Shown here one piece after another: positions 25,852 to 35,628 of a stretch of DNA of 64,000 nt. Origin of the DNA: DASRLE01 sp963825315 (GTDB lineage Bacteria > Verrucomicrobiota > Verrucomicrobiia > Limisphaerales > Palsa-1400). The position numbers were made by a program, and so were the translations under genes. The DNA is taken from contig CAWGST010000001.1 in the NCBI GenBank assembly GCA_963825315.1, forward strand, positions 2,294,001-2,358,000. The letters are read 5' to 3'. Below the pieces are notes generated by a model. That model did no database searches and was not told where the DNA came from. It was given only the letters and a program-made list of their open reading frames with translations. The first letter of the stretch is position 1, and each line of letters begins with the position of its first letter.

Positions 25852-27167
25852 ATAATCAGCAAACCGCCCCCGGCGCAAACACCCCCTCCGGAAAGACTGG
25901 CAACCCCGCTCCACCGCCTCCGAATCCTCCCGCCGGCAAGGAGCATCATTGGGGGACGTGGATTCTTGTCCTCCTGGTAATCGTCCTGGGCGCGGGCGCT
26001 TTTATTCTTCTCCGCGGCAAGAAACCCAAGCCGCCGGCGCCGCCGCCCGTCAGCATCACCGTGACCAATGTGCGGCAGGGCGACATCGAAGTGACAGACT
26101 GGCGCATCGGCTCGGTGCAGCCTGTCTATACCGCGACGATCTCGCCGCGGGTGGACGGGCAGGTGATTACTGTCAATTATACTGAAGGCCAAATGGTGGC
26201 CAGCAACGACCTGCTGGCTGTGATTGATCCCGGCCCCTACCAGGCGGCCTTGACCCAAGCCAGCGGACAGTTGGAGCGCGACAAGGCCCTGCTGGAGGGG
26301 GCGAAAATCGATTTGGACCGCTATGAGGCGGCATACGTCAAAAAGGCCATTCCCAAGCAGCAGGTGGATGACGAGTTGGCCCTGGTGCATCAGGACGAGG
26401 GCACGGTCAAGTTGGACGAGGGCCAGGTGGCGAATGCAAAGGTGCAACTGGCCTATTGCTACATTCGCGCGCCCTTCGCCGGCCGCGTCGGTCTGCGCCT
26501 CGTTGATCCGGGCAATGTTGTCCATGCCGCCAACACCAATGCCATGGTCGTCATTGCGCAGCTTCAGCCCATCACCGTCGTTTTCAGCCCGGAAGAGGAT
26601 GTTTTGCCTCAGATCCAGGAGCAACTGAAGGCCGGGCATGAAATGACCGTGGAAGCGTGGGACCGCGCCCAGGAGAACAAGCTGGCCAGCGGCAAGGTTT
26701 TGGCCCTCGACAATATGATCAATCGTTCCACCGGCACCGTCGGGGTCAAGGCCATCTTTGACAATGAGGATTTCTCCCTTTTCCCCAATCAATTTGTCAA
26801 TGCCAGGCTGATCATTCGGACCCTGCATGGCATGAGTCTGATTCCCACCTTCGCCATTCAGCACAATCCCGAGGGCGCGTTTGTCTATGTGGTCACGAAC
26901 AACACGGTCACGACCAACGGGACGGTGACCCGTTACCAGACGGTCACGATGCGCAACATTACCGTTGGCACGGCGGATGGCAATGTCACCTCCGTTCCGC
27001 AAGGGTTGGAGCCAGGAGAAGTCATCGCCCTGGACAACTTCAACAAGTTGGGCGAAGGGATCAAGGTCGCTCCCCGGCAGCCGGCCGAAGACACTCAAGC
27101 CGGCGGCGGGAAAGATAAAGGCGGTTCGCACAAAAAGAAGTCCGACGATTCAAAGGATAGTTCGTGA
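25848..27167 (+). CDS. mdtA: MdtA-like RND membrane-fusion protein
   Basis: A 439-residue periplasmic adaptor with an N-terminal Pro-rich cytoplasmic stretch and one membrane anchor (TWILVLLVIVLGAGAFILL, about 37-55). The HlyD-like domain shows ISPRVDGQVITVNYTEGQMV, a coiled coil (ALTQASGQLERDKALLEGAKIDLDRY in part), and YIRAPFAGRVGLRLVDPGN, all close to MdtA. The C-terminal tail is charged and Gly/Lys-rich. It overlaps the next gene by four bases, and links the two pump subunits to the outer-membrane channel. Confidence 0.9.
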   Translation: MNNQQTAPGANTPSGKTGNPAPPPPNPPAGKEHHWGTWILVLLVIVLGAGAFILLRGKKPKPPAPPPVSITVTNVRQGDIEVTDWRIGSVQPVYTATISPRVDGQVITVNYTEGQMVASNDLLAVIDPGPYQAALTQASGQLERDKALLEGAKIDLDRYEAAYVKKAIPKQQVDDELALVHQDEGTVKLDEGQVANAKVQLAYCYIRAPFAGRVGLRLVDPGNVVHAANTNAMVVIAQLQPITVVFSPEEDVLPQIQEQLKAGHEMTVEAWDRAQENKLASGKVLALDNMINRSTGTVGVKAIFDNEDFSLFPNQFVNARLIIRTLHGMSLIPTFAIQHNPEGAFVYVVTNNTVTTNGTVTRYQTVTMRNITVGTADGNVTSVPQGLEPGEVIALDNFNKLGEGIKVAPRQPAEDTQAGGGKDKGGSHKKKSDDSKDSS

Positions 27168-30100
27168 GTCCCTCGCGCCCGTTCATTTTACGGCCCGTGG
27201 CCACGTCGCTTTTCATGGCGGCGATTTTGCTGGTCGGCATCGTGGCTTATCAGCAACTGCCGGTCTCGGCGCTGCCCGAGGTGGATTTTCCCACCATCCA
27301 GGTGGTGACATTCTATCCCGGGGCCAGCCCGGACGTGACGGCATCGGCCATCACCGCCCCGCTGGAAAGACAATTCGGACAGGTGCCCGGGTTGAATCAA
27401 ATGACCTCGACCAGTTCGGGCGGCAGTTCGATTATCACGCTGCAATTCGCGCTTTTTCTCAATATCGACGTCGCCGAACAGGAAGTGCAGGCGGCCATCA
27501 ACGCCGCGCAAACGTATCTGCCGTCCGACCTGCCAGCGCCTCCGATCTACAGCAAATCCAATCCGGCGGATGCCCCCGTATTGACCCTGGCGCTGACCTC
27601 AAAGTCCCTGCCTTTATACAAGGTGGAAGATCTGGCCGATACGCGGCTGGCCCAGAAAATCTCCCAGCTTTCCGGCGTCGGTCTGGTCAGCATCGTGGGC
27701 GGCCAGAGACCGGCCGTGCGCATCCAGGCCAATCCCACCGCGCTGTCGTCCTACCAACTGAACCTGGAGGACCTCCGCGCCGCCCTTGAGCAAACCAGCA
27801 TTAACCAGGCAAAAGGCAATTTCGACGGGCCCAAGACTTCCTATCAAATCAACGCCAACGACCAACTGCTCACCAGCAAGGATTACAACCAAGTCGTCGT
27901 CGCCTACCGCAACGGCGCGCCCGTCATGCTGAGCGACGTCGCCAAGTCCGTGGACGACGTGGAAAACATCAACCAGGCCGCGTGGATGAACCAGGTTCCG
28001 GCCGTCATCGTCAACGTCCAGCGCCAGCCAGGGGCCAACATCATCCAGGTGGTTGATCGCATCAAGACCCGGTTGCCCCAGCTTCGAGCGACGCTGCCGC
28101 CCGCCGTGGATGTGAGCATACTGACCGACCAGACGACGACGATTCGCGCCTCCGTGCATGACGTGCAATTCGAACTGATGCTGACCATAGCGCTGGTCGT
28201 GCTGGTCATCTTTCTTTTTCTGCGCAGCTTTACGGCCACGATCATACCCAGCGTGGCTGTGCCGCTGTCCCTGATCGGCACCTTCGCCGTCATGTACCTG
28301 CTGGGCTACAGCCTGGACAATCTTTCCCTGATGGCCCTGACCATTTCCACGGGATTTGTGGTTGACGACGCCATCGTCATGATCGAGAACATCTCCCGCT
28401 TCATTGAACAGGGGGAAAAGCCGCTCGAGGCGGCGCTCAAGGGCGCGGAGCAAATTGGCTTCACCATCATCTCGCTGACCATTTCGCTGGTGGCGGTACT
28501 GATCCCGCTGCTGTTCATGCAGGACATCGTGGGACGCCTTTTCCGCGAATTTGCCGTGACGTTGAGCGTGACCATTCTGGTTTCGTGCGTGGTCTCGCTG
28601 ACCCTCACGCCCATGATGTGCTCCCGGTTGCTCCATCGCACCCCGGAAGAACAACAGGGACGAATCTTCCGGGCTTCCGAGCATGTTTACCAGCGCGTCA
28701 TTGCCTTTTACGGCACGACGCTGCGCTGGGTTCTGGAACGCCGCACGGCCACCCTGTTCGTCGCCGTGGCCACCCTGGTCATGACGATCGTGCTCTATAT
28801 TCTCATCCCCAAGGGGTTCTTCCCCGTGCAGGACACCGGCGTGATTCAAGGCATCTCGCAAGGAGCGCAGACCGTGTCCTTCACCGCCATGTCCCAACAA
28901 CAACAGCAACTGGCCGAAAAAATTCTCAAGGATCCGGCCGTGACCAATCTGTCCTCGTTCATCGGCGTGGATGGCATCAACACCACCCTCAACAGCGGAC
29001 GGATACTCATTAATCTCAAACCCATCGAGGAACGAAAGATCAGCGCCTCGGATGTGATCCGCCGCTTGCAGCCCGAACTGGCCAAGGTCAATAACATCGC
29101 CCTTTTCATGCAGCCGGTGCAGGACATCACCATTGAAGACCGCGTCAGCCGGACCCAGTACCAATACACGCTGGAAGACCCCGATCCGGCCGAACTGCAA
29201 ATGTGGACGGACAAACTGATGGCCAAATTGCAAACCCTGCCCGAGCTGCGCGATCTGGCCACCGACCAGCAAGTGGACGGGCTGCAAATAGCGCTGGCCA
29301 TTGACCGGGTGACGGCGGCGCGCCTGGGCATCAGCGCGCAGCAAATTGATCAGACCCTCTACGACGCCTTCGGACAACGGCAAGTCTCGACTCTATTCAC
29401 CCAATTGAATCAATACCACCTCATTATGGAAGCGACGCCGTCCTTTCAACGGGACCCGTCGAAATTGAAGGACATCTATATCCAGTCGGCCTATGGCGGA
29501 GCGGTTCCTTTGAGCGCCTTTGCCCATTTTGAGTCCAAAACAGCGCCCCTGTCCATCAACCATCAGGGACAATTTCCCTGCGTGACCTTTTCTTTCAACC
29601 TGGCTCCGGACGCCGCCCTGGGCGAGGCGGCCAGCGCGGTGGAAAAGGCGCAGAAAGACCTGAACATGCCCGCGTCAGTGCTGGCCTCCTTCCAGGGCAC
29701 GGCCGCCTCCTTCAAGGCCTCACTGACCAATGAGCCGCTGCTCATCCTGGCCGCGCTCGTCACCGTCTATATTGTTCTGGGCGTCCTCTACGAGAGTTAC
29801 ATTCACCCCATCACCATCCTCTCGACCCTGCCTTCGGCGGGCGTGGGGGCGATTCTGGCCTTGATGCTCTTTCACCAGGACCTGGGGGTTGTTTCCCTCA
29901 TCGGCATCATCCTCCTCATCGGCATCGTCCAGAAGAACGGCATCATGATGGTTGATTTCGCGCTGCAAGGCCAGCGCGACGAGGGGAAAAACACCGTGGA
30001 CGCGATTTACCAGGCCTGTCTGCTGCGCTTCCGGCCCATCTTGATGACGACCATGACCGCACTTTTGGCCGGCCTGCCGCTGGCCCTGAGCACGGGCACC

Positions 30101-30262
30101 GGCGCGGAACTCCGCCGCCCCCTGGGCATCTCCATGGTGGGCGGGCTGATTTTGAGCCAGATGCTCACTTTGTACACGACTCCTGTCATATACATTTTCA
30201 TGGACAGGTTTTCGCGCAAGCCGGCCCGGCCGCCGCCGGCGCCCCGGCCGCCGCGCCCGTGA
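27164..30262 (+). CDS. mdtB: MdtB-like multidrug RND transporter subunit
   Basis: A 1032-residue HAE1-family RND pump. It starts at GTG 27164 overlapping the mdtA stop. The motif STGFVVDDAIVMIENISRF in helix 4 carries the adjacent Asp pair used for proton transfer in AcrB-type pumps, in contrast to the single-Asp arrangement of CzcA. The opening PFILRPVATSLFMAAILLVGI and later PITILSTLPSAGVGAI are typical of MdtB/MdtC. Next to mdtC it should make the mixed MdtB2C trimer known for this type, exporting bile salts, novobiocin or similar compounds; the true substrates are unknown. Confidence 0.92.
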   Translation: MSPSRPFILRPVATSLFMAAILLVGIVAYQQLPVSALPEVDFPTIQVVTFYPGASPDVTASAITAPLERQFGQVPGLNQMTSTSSGGSSIITLQFALFLNIDVAEQEVQAAINAAQTYLPSDLPAPPIYSKSNPADAPVLTLALTSKSLPLYKVEDLADTRLAQKISQLSGVGLVSIVGGQRPAVRIQANPTALSSYQLNLEDLRAALEQTSINQAKGNFDGPKTSYQINANDQLLTSKDYNQVVVAYRNGAPVMLSDVAKSVDDVENINQAAWMNQVPAVIVNVQRQPGANIIQVVDRIKTRLPQLRATLPPAVDVSILTDQTTTIRASVHDVQFELMLTIALVVLVIFLFLRSFTATIIPSVAVPLSLIGTFAVMYLLGYSLDNLSLMALTISTGFVVDDAIVMIENISRFIEQGEKPLEAALKGAEQIGFTIISLTISLVAVLIPLLFMQDIVGRLFREFAVTLSVTILVSCVVSLTLTPMMCSRLLHRTPEEQQGRIFRASEHVYQRVIAFYGTTLRWVLERRTATLFVAVATLVMTIVLYILIPKGFFPVQDTGVIQGISQGAQTVSFTAMSQQQQQLAEKILKDPAVTNLSSFIGVDGINTTLNSGRILINLKPIEERKISASDVIRRLQPELAKVNNIALFMQPVQDITIEDRVSRTQYQYTLEDPDPAELQMWTDKLMAKLQTLPELRDLATDQQVDGLQIALAIDRVTAARLGISAQQIDQTLYDAFGQRQVSTLFTQLNQYHLIMEATPSFQRDPSKLKDIYIQSAYGGAVPLSAFAHFESKTAPLSINHQGQFPCVTFSFNLAPDAALGEAASAVEKAQKDLNMPASVLASFQGTAASFKASLTNEPLLILAALVTVYIVLGVLYESYIHPITILSTLPSAGVGAILALMLFHQDLGVVSLIGIILLIGIVQKNGIMMVDFALQGQRDEGKNTVDAIYQACLLRFRPILMTTMTALLAGLPLALSTGTGAELRRPLGISMVGGLILSQMLTLYTTPVIYIFMDRFSRKPARPPPAPRPPRP

Positions 30263-30284
30263 CGGGCGGCTTGCCCGCATCCTC

Positions 30285-30356
30285 ATGAATTTCTTCGCGC
30301 CATTGATTCACTGTCGCGCCGCCGCCGCTTGGGCGAAGGCGGACGCTTGCTCATGA
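30285..30356 (+). CDS. Possible 23-residue leader peptide copying the start of mdtC
   Basis: ATG at 30285 opens MNFFAPLIHCRAAAAWAKAD and stops at TGA 30354-30356, overlapping the mdtC ATG at 30353. The first nine residues mimic those of MdtC (MNISAPFIH), and the rest is encoded by a dispersed GC-rich repeat. It looks as if the repeat entered the start of mdtC and the start was rebuilt downstream. Whether it is translated is unknown. Confidence 0.4.
   Translation: MNFFAPLIHCRAAAAWAKADACS
30313..30345 (+). repeat. Dispersed GC-rich repeat copy
   Basis: GTCGCGCCGCCGCCGCTTGG followed by GCGAAGGCGGAC is close to the copy at 21644-21675. It lies between two similar versions of the start of mdtC. 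Confidence 0.5.
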
Positions 30357-33300
30357 ACATCTCGGCGCCATTTATTCACCGGCCCGTGGCCACGTCGCTG
30401 CTGACCTTTGCCGTTGCGCTGGCCGGGGCGGTCGCTTTCAACTTGCTGCCCGTGGCCCCGATGCCCCAGGTTGATAATCCCGTCGTTTCGGTCGGGGCCG
30501 CCCTGCCCGGGGCCAGTCCGGAAATCATGGCCTCGTCCGTGGCCGCTCCGTTGGAACGGCAATTCGGGCACATTGCCGGCGTCAATGAAATGACCTCCTC
30601 CAGCTATCTGGGCACGACCGGGATTACCCTGCAATTCGATTTGAACCGCAACATAGATGGCGCGGCCCGCGACGTGCAGGCCGCCATCAACGCCGCCCGC
30701 AGCTATCTGCCGGCCAACCTGCCCAGCAATCCCACCTGGCGCAAAGTCAACCCGGCCGATTCGCCCATCATGATCATATCGCTGACTTCCGCTGTTTATA
30801 ATCGCGGCCAGCTCTATGACGCGGGTTCCACCATCATGCAGCAGGCGCTTTCGCAGATTGACGGCGTTGGCCAGGTTTTTGTGGGTGGCAGTTCCCTGCC
30901 CGCCGTGCGCGTCGAGGTCAATCCCGTGCAATTAAACAACTGCGGCCTCGGCTTGCAGGATGTGCAGAAGGTTTTGCGGGGCGCCAACGCCAACGAACCA
31001 AAAGGCCAGATTTACGATGGACATACCACTGCCGATATCGTGGCCAACGATCAATTGCTCAAGGCCGCCTATTACAAGCCGCTCATTGTGGGCTACCAGA
31101 ACGGCGCCGCCATCAAGCTCTCCGACGTGGCCGACGTGCGCGATTCGGTCGAGAACCTGCGCGCGGGCGGGTTCGCCGACGGCAAGCCCTCCGTGGTCCT
31201 GGTGATTTTCAAGCAGCCGCAAGCCAATGTTATTGACACGGTGGACCGCATTCGCCGGATGCTGCCCTCTTTGCAGGCTTCCGTGCCCGCCGCCATCAAG
31301 CTGACCATCGTGATGGATCGGACCACGGGGATTCGCGCTTCGGTCAATGACGTGGAGCGGACCCTTCTGGTCTCGATCTCGCTGGTTATCCTGGTCGTGT
31401 TCGTCTTTCTGCGCAGCGCGCGCGCCACCCTCATTCCCAGCGTGGTCGTTCCCGTGTCCCTCATCGGCACCTTCGGCATCATGTACCTCTGCCATTTCAC
31501 CCTGGACAATCTTTCCCTCATGGCCCTGACCATCTCCACCGGCTTCGTAGTGGATGATGCCATTGTTGTCATCGAGAACATCACCCGCTACATCGAGCAG
31601 GGGATGACGCCCCTGGACGCCGCCTTGCGCGGGGCCAAAGAGATTGGCTTTACGGTCATGTCCATCAGCATCTCGCTGGTGGCGGTGTTCACCCCCATTC
31701 TTCTCATGGGCGGCTACATCGGGCGTCTTTTCCATGAATTCGCCGTCGTTCTCTCAGTGGCCATACTGGTTTCGCTGCTCGTTTCCCTCACCACCACGCC
31801 CCTGATGTGTTCCCGGCTGCTCAAGCGGGAAAGGGAGGAGGATCACGGCAAGCTCTACCGGGCCACCGGAAGAACGTTCGACTGGCTGCTGCGCCATTAC
31901 GAGACGAGTTTGCAGTGGTCTCTGCGCCATTCGTTTTTCACCCTCTGTCTGCTTTTCGGGGCCATCGTGCTTAATGTTTACCTCCTCATCATTGTGCCCA
32001 AGGGCCTTTTCCCCCCGCAAGACAATGGCACGCTGGCCGGCAGCGTTATGGGCACGCAGGATATTTCCTTTCAGTCCATGTCAGCCAAGCTCGGGCAATT
32101 CATCCAAATCGTCATGCAGGACCCGGCGGTCGAGCACGTCCTCGGCTACACCGGCGGCAATTCCGCCACCGATTCGGGCTTTGTTTTCATCTCCTTAAAG
32201 CCCTTGAGTGAACGCAAATTGAGCGGCGCCGCGGTGATCAATCGCCTGCGCCCAAAACTCGCGCGTGTTGCGGGAGCAACGCTGATTTTGCAGCCCGGCC
32301 AGGACGTGCGCACCGGCGCCCGCTTGAGCGCCGCCCAGTATCAGTATTTCATCCAAAGCCCCAGCGTGGCGGAGTTGGTCAAGTGGGGACCTGCTCTCCA
32401 GGCGGAAATGAAGAAAATTCACGGGCTGACCGACGTTAACAGCGACCAGCGCAACAACGGCCTGCAATCCACGCTCGTTTATGATCGTCCGACGGCGATG
32501 CGCCTGGGCGTAACGGCCGAGGCGATTGACAACGCCCTCTACAGCGCCTTTGGGCAGGCCCAGGTCTCCACCATGTACACCGAGTTGAATCAGTATCATG
32601 TGGTCATGGAAGTGGCGACCAACTTTTGGCAGACGCCCGAAGGCTTGAAGTCCATTTACCTCCAGTCCACCAATGGCGGCGAAGCGCCTTTGCAGGCCGT
32701 GACAAAATACAAAACCGACACCGCCCCCATCGCGGTCAATCACTCGGGTCAATTTCCCTCGGTGACGATCTCCTTCAACCTCGCCCCGGGCGTTTCGCTG
32801 GGCGAAGCTGTCAAGAATATTACTGACCTGAAGGAGCGGATGGGAATGCCGCAGGACATTCAAGGCAGTTTCGGCGGGACGGCGCAGCTCTTTCAGGACT
32901 CCCTGGCCAGCCAGCCCTTTCTCATCGTGACGGCCCTGGCGGCGGTCTATATCGTTTTGGGCATTCTTTATGAAAGTTACATCCATCCCATCACCATTCT
33001 TTCCACCCTGCCCTCCGCCGGCGTCGGCGCCGTGTTGGCCCTGATGCTGTTTCACCTCGACTTGACCATCATCGCCCTCATCGGCGTCATCCTGCTCATT
33101 GGCATTGTCAAGAAAAACGGGATTCTGATGGTGGACTTTGCCATCGAGGCCGAGCGCAAGCACCACTTGAAACCGGCTGACGCCATTTACCAGGCCTGCG
33201 TTCTCCGCTTTCGTCCCATTTTAATGACGACCCTGGCCGCCACCTGCGGCGCCCTGCCCCTGGTTTTCGGGAGAGGCACCGGTTCGGAATTGCGCCGCCC

Positions 33301-33463
33301 GCTCGGCGCGTCCATCGTCGGCGGCCTGTTGGTCAGCCAGATGCTGACCCTCTACACCACGCCCGTGGTCTATCTTTATTTTGACCGTCTCCGCCTCTGG
33401 TGGCAGCGGGTTCGGGGAAAGTCAACCCCGGCCCTGCCCGCCGCGCCGCCCGTGCCGGCATGA
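30353..33463 (+). CDS. mdtC: MdtC-like multidrug RND transporter subunit
   Basis: About 1036 residues from the ATG at 30353 (MNISAPFIHRPVATSLL); eight earlier in-frame codons encode repeat sequence and are unlikely. The proton-relay segment STGFVVDDAIVVIENITRY has the paired Asp residues of HAE1 pumps, and PITILSTLPSAGVGAVLALM matches MdtB just upstream. The two differ clearly, so they are diverged partners and not a recent copy. The gene follows mdtB after 90 bases that contain the leader-like frame. The C-terminus ends in an Ala/Pro-rich cytoplasmic tail. Confidence 0.92.
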   Translation: MNISAPFIHRPVATSLLTFAVALAGAVAFNLLPVAPMPQVDNPVVSVGAALPGASPEIMASSVAAPLERQFGHIAGVNEMTSSSYLGTTGITLQFDLNRNIDGAARDVQAAINAARSYLPANLPSNPTWRKVNPADSPIMIISLTSAVYNRGQLYDAGSTIMQQALSQIDGVGQVFVGGSSLPAVRVEVNPVQLNNCGLGLQDVQKVLRGANANEPKGQIYDGHTTADIVANDQLLKAAYYKPLIVGYQNGAAIKLSDVADVRDSVENLRAGGFADGKPSVVLVIFKQPQANVIDTVDRIRRMLPSLQASVPAAIKLTIVMDRTTGIRASVNDVERTLLVSISLVILVVFVFLRSARATLIPSVVVPVSLIGTFGIMYLCHFTLDNLSLMALTISTGFVVDDAIVVIENITRYIEQGMTPLDAALRGAKEIGFTVMSISISLVAVFTPILLMGGYIGRLFHEFAVVLSVAILVSLLVSLTTTPLMCSRLLKREREEDHGKLYRATGRTFDWLLRHYETSLQWSLRHSFFTLCLLFGAIVLNVYLLIIVPKGLFPPQDNGTLAGSVMGTQDISFQSMSAKLGQFIQIVMQDPAVEHVLGYTGGNSATDSGFVFISLKPLSERKLSGAAVINRLRPKLARVAGATLILQPGQDVRTGARLSAAQYQYFIQSPSVAELVKWGPALQAEMKKIHGLTDVNSDQRNNGLQSTLVYDRPTAMRLGVTAEAIDNALYSAFGQAQVSTMYTELNQYHVVMEVATNFWQTPEGLKSIYLQSTNGGEAPLQAVTKYKTDTAPIAVNHSGQFPSVTISFNLAPGVSLGEAVKNITDLKERMGMPQDIQGSFGGTAQLFQDSLASQPFLIVTALAAVYIVLGILYESYIHPITILSTLPSAGVGAVLALMLFHLDLTIIALIGVILLIGIVKKNGILMVDFAIEAERKHHLKPADAIYQACVLRFRPILMTTLAATCGALPLVFGRGTGSELRRPLGASIVGGLLVSQMLTLYTTPVVYLYFDRLRLWWQRVRGKSTPALPAAPPVPA

Positions 33464-33492
33464 AGAAAATTAAGAAGTAAGAATTAAGAAAA

Positions 33493-34983
33493 ATGAAAAA
33501 CTGCCAAAAGTCGAACCGAAGCGCCTTTCTTTACTTCTTCCTTCTTCCTTCTTCCTTCTTCCTTCTCCTGGCTGGCTGCAATCTCGCGCCCAGTTACCGT
33601 CAGCCCTCCGTGCAAACACCGCCCGCCTTCAAGGAAACCAATGCTTGGAAACTGGCCCAGCCCAGCGACGGAGTTATCAAGGGCAAGTGGTGGGAATCGT
33701 TCAACGACCCGCAACTGAACGCGCTCGAGGAACAGGTCGCCATCTCCAATCAAAATATTGCGGCCGCCCTGGAAAATTTTCTGGCCGCCCGCGCTTTGGT
33801 CAAGGAAGCCCGTTCGGCTTATTATCCCACGGTGAGCGCCGATCCCTCCGCGACAAAAACCAAAGCGGCACAGACCGCCCCCTCGGCCTTTTCCGCTTCC
33901 CACGGGTCCTATTCGACCTACACCCTGCCGGCGGATGCCTCATGGGAACCCGACCTTTGGGACGCGGTTCGAAACACCGTCAGGGCCGATGTCTATGCGG
34001 CCCAGGCCAGCGCGGCGATCCTTGAAAACATGAAGCTCATCGCCCAGGCCGAATTGGCCGCGGATTATTACGAACTGAGGGGCCAGGACGAAATGATCCA
34101 ATTATTCGATGAAACGGTCAAAGCCTACCGGGAATCCGTTGACTTGACAACGACCCTGTTCCAGACGGGCATTGATTCCGAGCTGGACGAGGCGCAGGCC
34201 GACGCCTTGCTGCAAACCACCCTGGCCCAAGCCGCCGCCCTGGGCATCCAGCGCGCCCAATACGAACACGCCATCGCTCTTCTCGTCGGCCAGCCTGCTT
34301 CGACCTTTTCGCTCAATCCGGCCCCGATCAGCACCCCGCCGCCGGCTGTTCCGGTCGGCCTGCCTTCAACTCTTCTGGAAAGGCGTCCGGACGTGGCCTC
34401 GGCGGAGCGCACGGTGGCGGAAGCCAATGCCCAGATCGGCGTGGCGCGCGCGGCCTGGTTCCCGACGTTGAGCCTAAGCGGCTCGGCCGGGTATGAAAGC
34501 ACTTCGCTGTCCAGTTTGGTCTCGCCGCCGAGTTTCTTCTGGTCCGTGGGCGCCTCCCTGTCGGAGACCATTTTTGATGCCGGCAAACGCAGAGCCGACG
34601 ACGAACAAGCCTGGGCCAATTATCGCTCCATGGTCGCCAATTATCGCCAGACGGTCTTGACGGCTTTCCAGCAGGTTGAGGACAATTTGGCGTCCCTCCG
34701 CATTCTGAGCACGGAAACACAGCAGCAGAACGTCGCCGTCAAAGCGTCGCAAAAAAGTCTGGATTTGTCCATGGAACGCTACCGCTTGGGCATCGCCAGC
34801 TATCTCAACGTCATCGCCGCGCAAGAGACGCTCCTGGGCAATCAGCAAACAGCCGTGACCCTGCGGATGCAACAGATGGTCTCCAGCGTGCAACTCATCA
34901 TGGCGCTGGGCGGCGGTTGGAACACCTCGGAGTTGCCTTCCTCTCGAAAGTTGGATTTGAAGTCACCGCCCGGCGGCAAATAA
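33493..34983 (+). CDS. NodT-family outer-membrane efflux lipoprotein
   Basis: A 496-residue outer-membrane channel with a lipoprotein signal (FFLLLAGC, Cys about 29) followed by NLAPSYRQPSVQTPPAF, the usual start of NodT/OprM-type exit ducts. Two OEP repeats are seen; the second has RRPDVASAERTVAEANAQIGVARAAWFP, a family hallmark, and GASLSETIFDAGKRR. It follows mdtC by 29 bases and completes the MdtABC-TolC-like pump. The gene start is preceded by an AT-rich stretch with short direct repeats (TAAGAA), without a clear ribosome site. Confidence 0.92.
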   Translation: MKNCQKSNRSAFLYFFLLPSSFFLLLAGCNLAPSYRQPSVQTPPAFKETNAWKLAQPSDGVIKGKWWESFNDPQLNALEEQVAISNQNIAAALENFLAARALVKEARSAYYPTVSADPSATKTKAAQTAPSAFSASHGSYSTYTLPADASWEPDLWDAVRNTVRADVYAAQASAAILENMKLIAQAELAADYYELRGQDEMIQLFDETVKAYRESVDLTTTLFQTGIDSELDEAQADALLQTTLAQAAALGIQRAQYEHAIALLVGQPASTFSLNPAPISTPPPAVPVGLPSTLLERRPDVASAERTVAEANAQIGVARAAWFPTLSLSGSAGYESTSLSSLVSPPSFFWSVGASLSETIFDAGKRRADDEQAWANYRSMVANYRQTVLTAFQQVEDNLASLRILSTETQQQNVAVKASQKSLDLSMERYRLGIASYLNVIAAQETLLGNQQTAVTLRMQQMVSSVQLIMALGGGWNTSELPSSRKLDLKSPPGGK

Positions 34984-35083
34984 CAATCAGCTTAAATTCA
35001 CATAGGCGGAAAGTCCCTGCGCGCCCCCTTTCCCGTCCGAAGCCGCTTTCCTTGCAGCCGCCAAAATCACACGCCAGGGCCGG

Positions 35084-35356
35084 TTACGCCTCGAGGTCTA
35101 TGCGGTCAATGATGCCAACGATGATTGAGCGCAGCGGAGCTTGGGAGTCCGCGACGATTTGCCGGGCGGAGTTGCCCTCGTCAACGAGCAGCACGCGTTC
35201 GCCGACACCGGCATTAACGCCGCCGTCGATGGCAACGAGGTAACCGCCGGGCTTGCCGGCAAAGTCCTCCTTCTCGACGACCAGCAATTTTTTACCGGTG
35301 TAGAACGGGTGGTGGATCGTCGAGACGATATCCCCTTTGACAGTGCCGATGATCAT
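35084..35356 (-). CDS. Microcompartment pentameric vertex protein (EutN/CcmL, BMC-P)
   Basis: A 90-residue BMC-P protein. It starts MIIGTVKGDIVSTIHHPFYTG and has VVEKED, GYLVAIDGGVNAGVGERVLLVDEGNSAR and SIIVGIIDRIDL, the full EutN/CcmL pattern including the GxGxxVL turn. Pentamers of this type cap the corners of the polyhedral shell. It is the last gene of the operon and overlaps the previous BMC-P gene by four bases. It is the closest of the three to the well-known EutN sequences. Confidence 0.93.
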   Translation of the reverse strand: MIIGTVKGDIVSTIHHPFYTGKKLLVVEKEDFAGKPGGYLVAIDGGVNAGVGERVLLVDEGNSARQIVADSQAPLRSIIVGIIDRIDLEA

Positions 35357-35628
35357 GGCGCGGGAATGTTCAAATTGTCCACGATGCCAACGATGGCGTG
35401 GTCAACCGGGACGAACCACGGGTCGAGCAGCAGCGCGGCTTCTCGTCCGCCTTCAAAATAGATGAACTCGCCGCGTCCGGCCATGCGGGTGGCGTCGCAG
35501 GCGACGAGCGGCTCGCCCTTGGGGTTGCCTTGCTTGTCGAGCGGCTGCACCCAGAGCATGGGAACGCCTTCCAGTCCCTTGTAAATGACACACGGGGTGA
35601 GGGTGCCGATGACTTTGCCAAGCAACAT
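35353..35628 (-). CDS. Microcompartment pentameric vertex protein (BMC-P), second copy
   Basis: A 91-residue BMC-P protein: MLLGKVIGTLTPCVIYKGLEG start, LVACDATRMAGRGEFIYFEGGREAAL in the centre and AIVGIVDNLNIP at the end, consistent with EutN/CcmL. It has diverged strongly from the other two vertex proteins, mainly in the loop WVQPLDKQGNPKGEP. Its start overlaps the stop of the trimeric shell gene (TGATG). Three different vertex proteins in one operon are common in metabolosomes, and they may serve different corners or facet edges. Confidence 0.92.
   Translation of the reverse strand: MLLGKVIGTLTPCVIYKGLEGVPMLWVQPLDKQGNPKGEPLVACDATRMAGRGEFIYFEGGREAALLLDPWFVPVDHAIVGIVDNLNIPAP

Noticed and set aside
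27614..29383. 589-codon minus-strand frame opposite mdtB
   Set aside because: Composition typical of antisense GC-rich frames (His, Gly and Arg rich), and mdtB on the other strand is full length.
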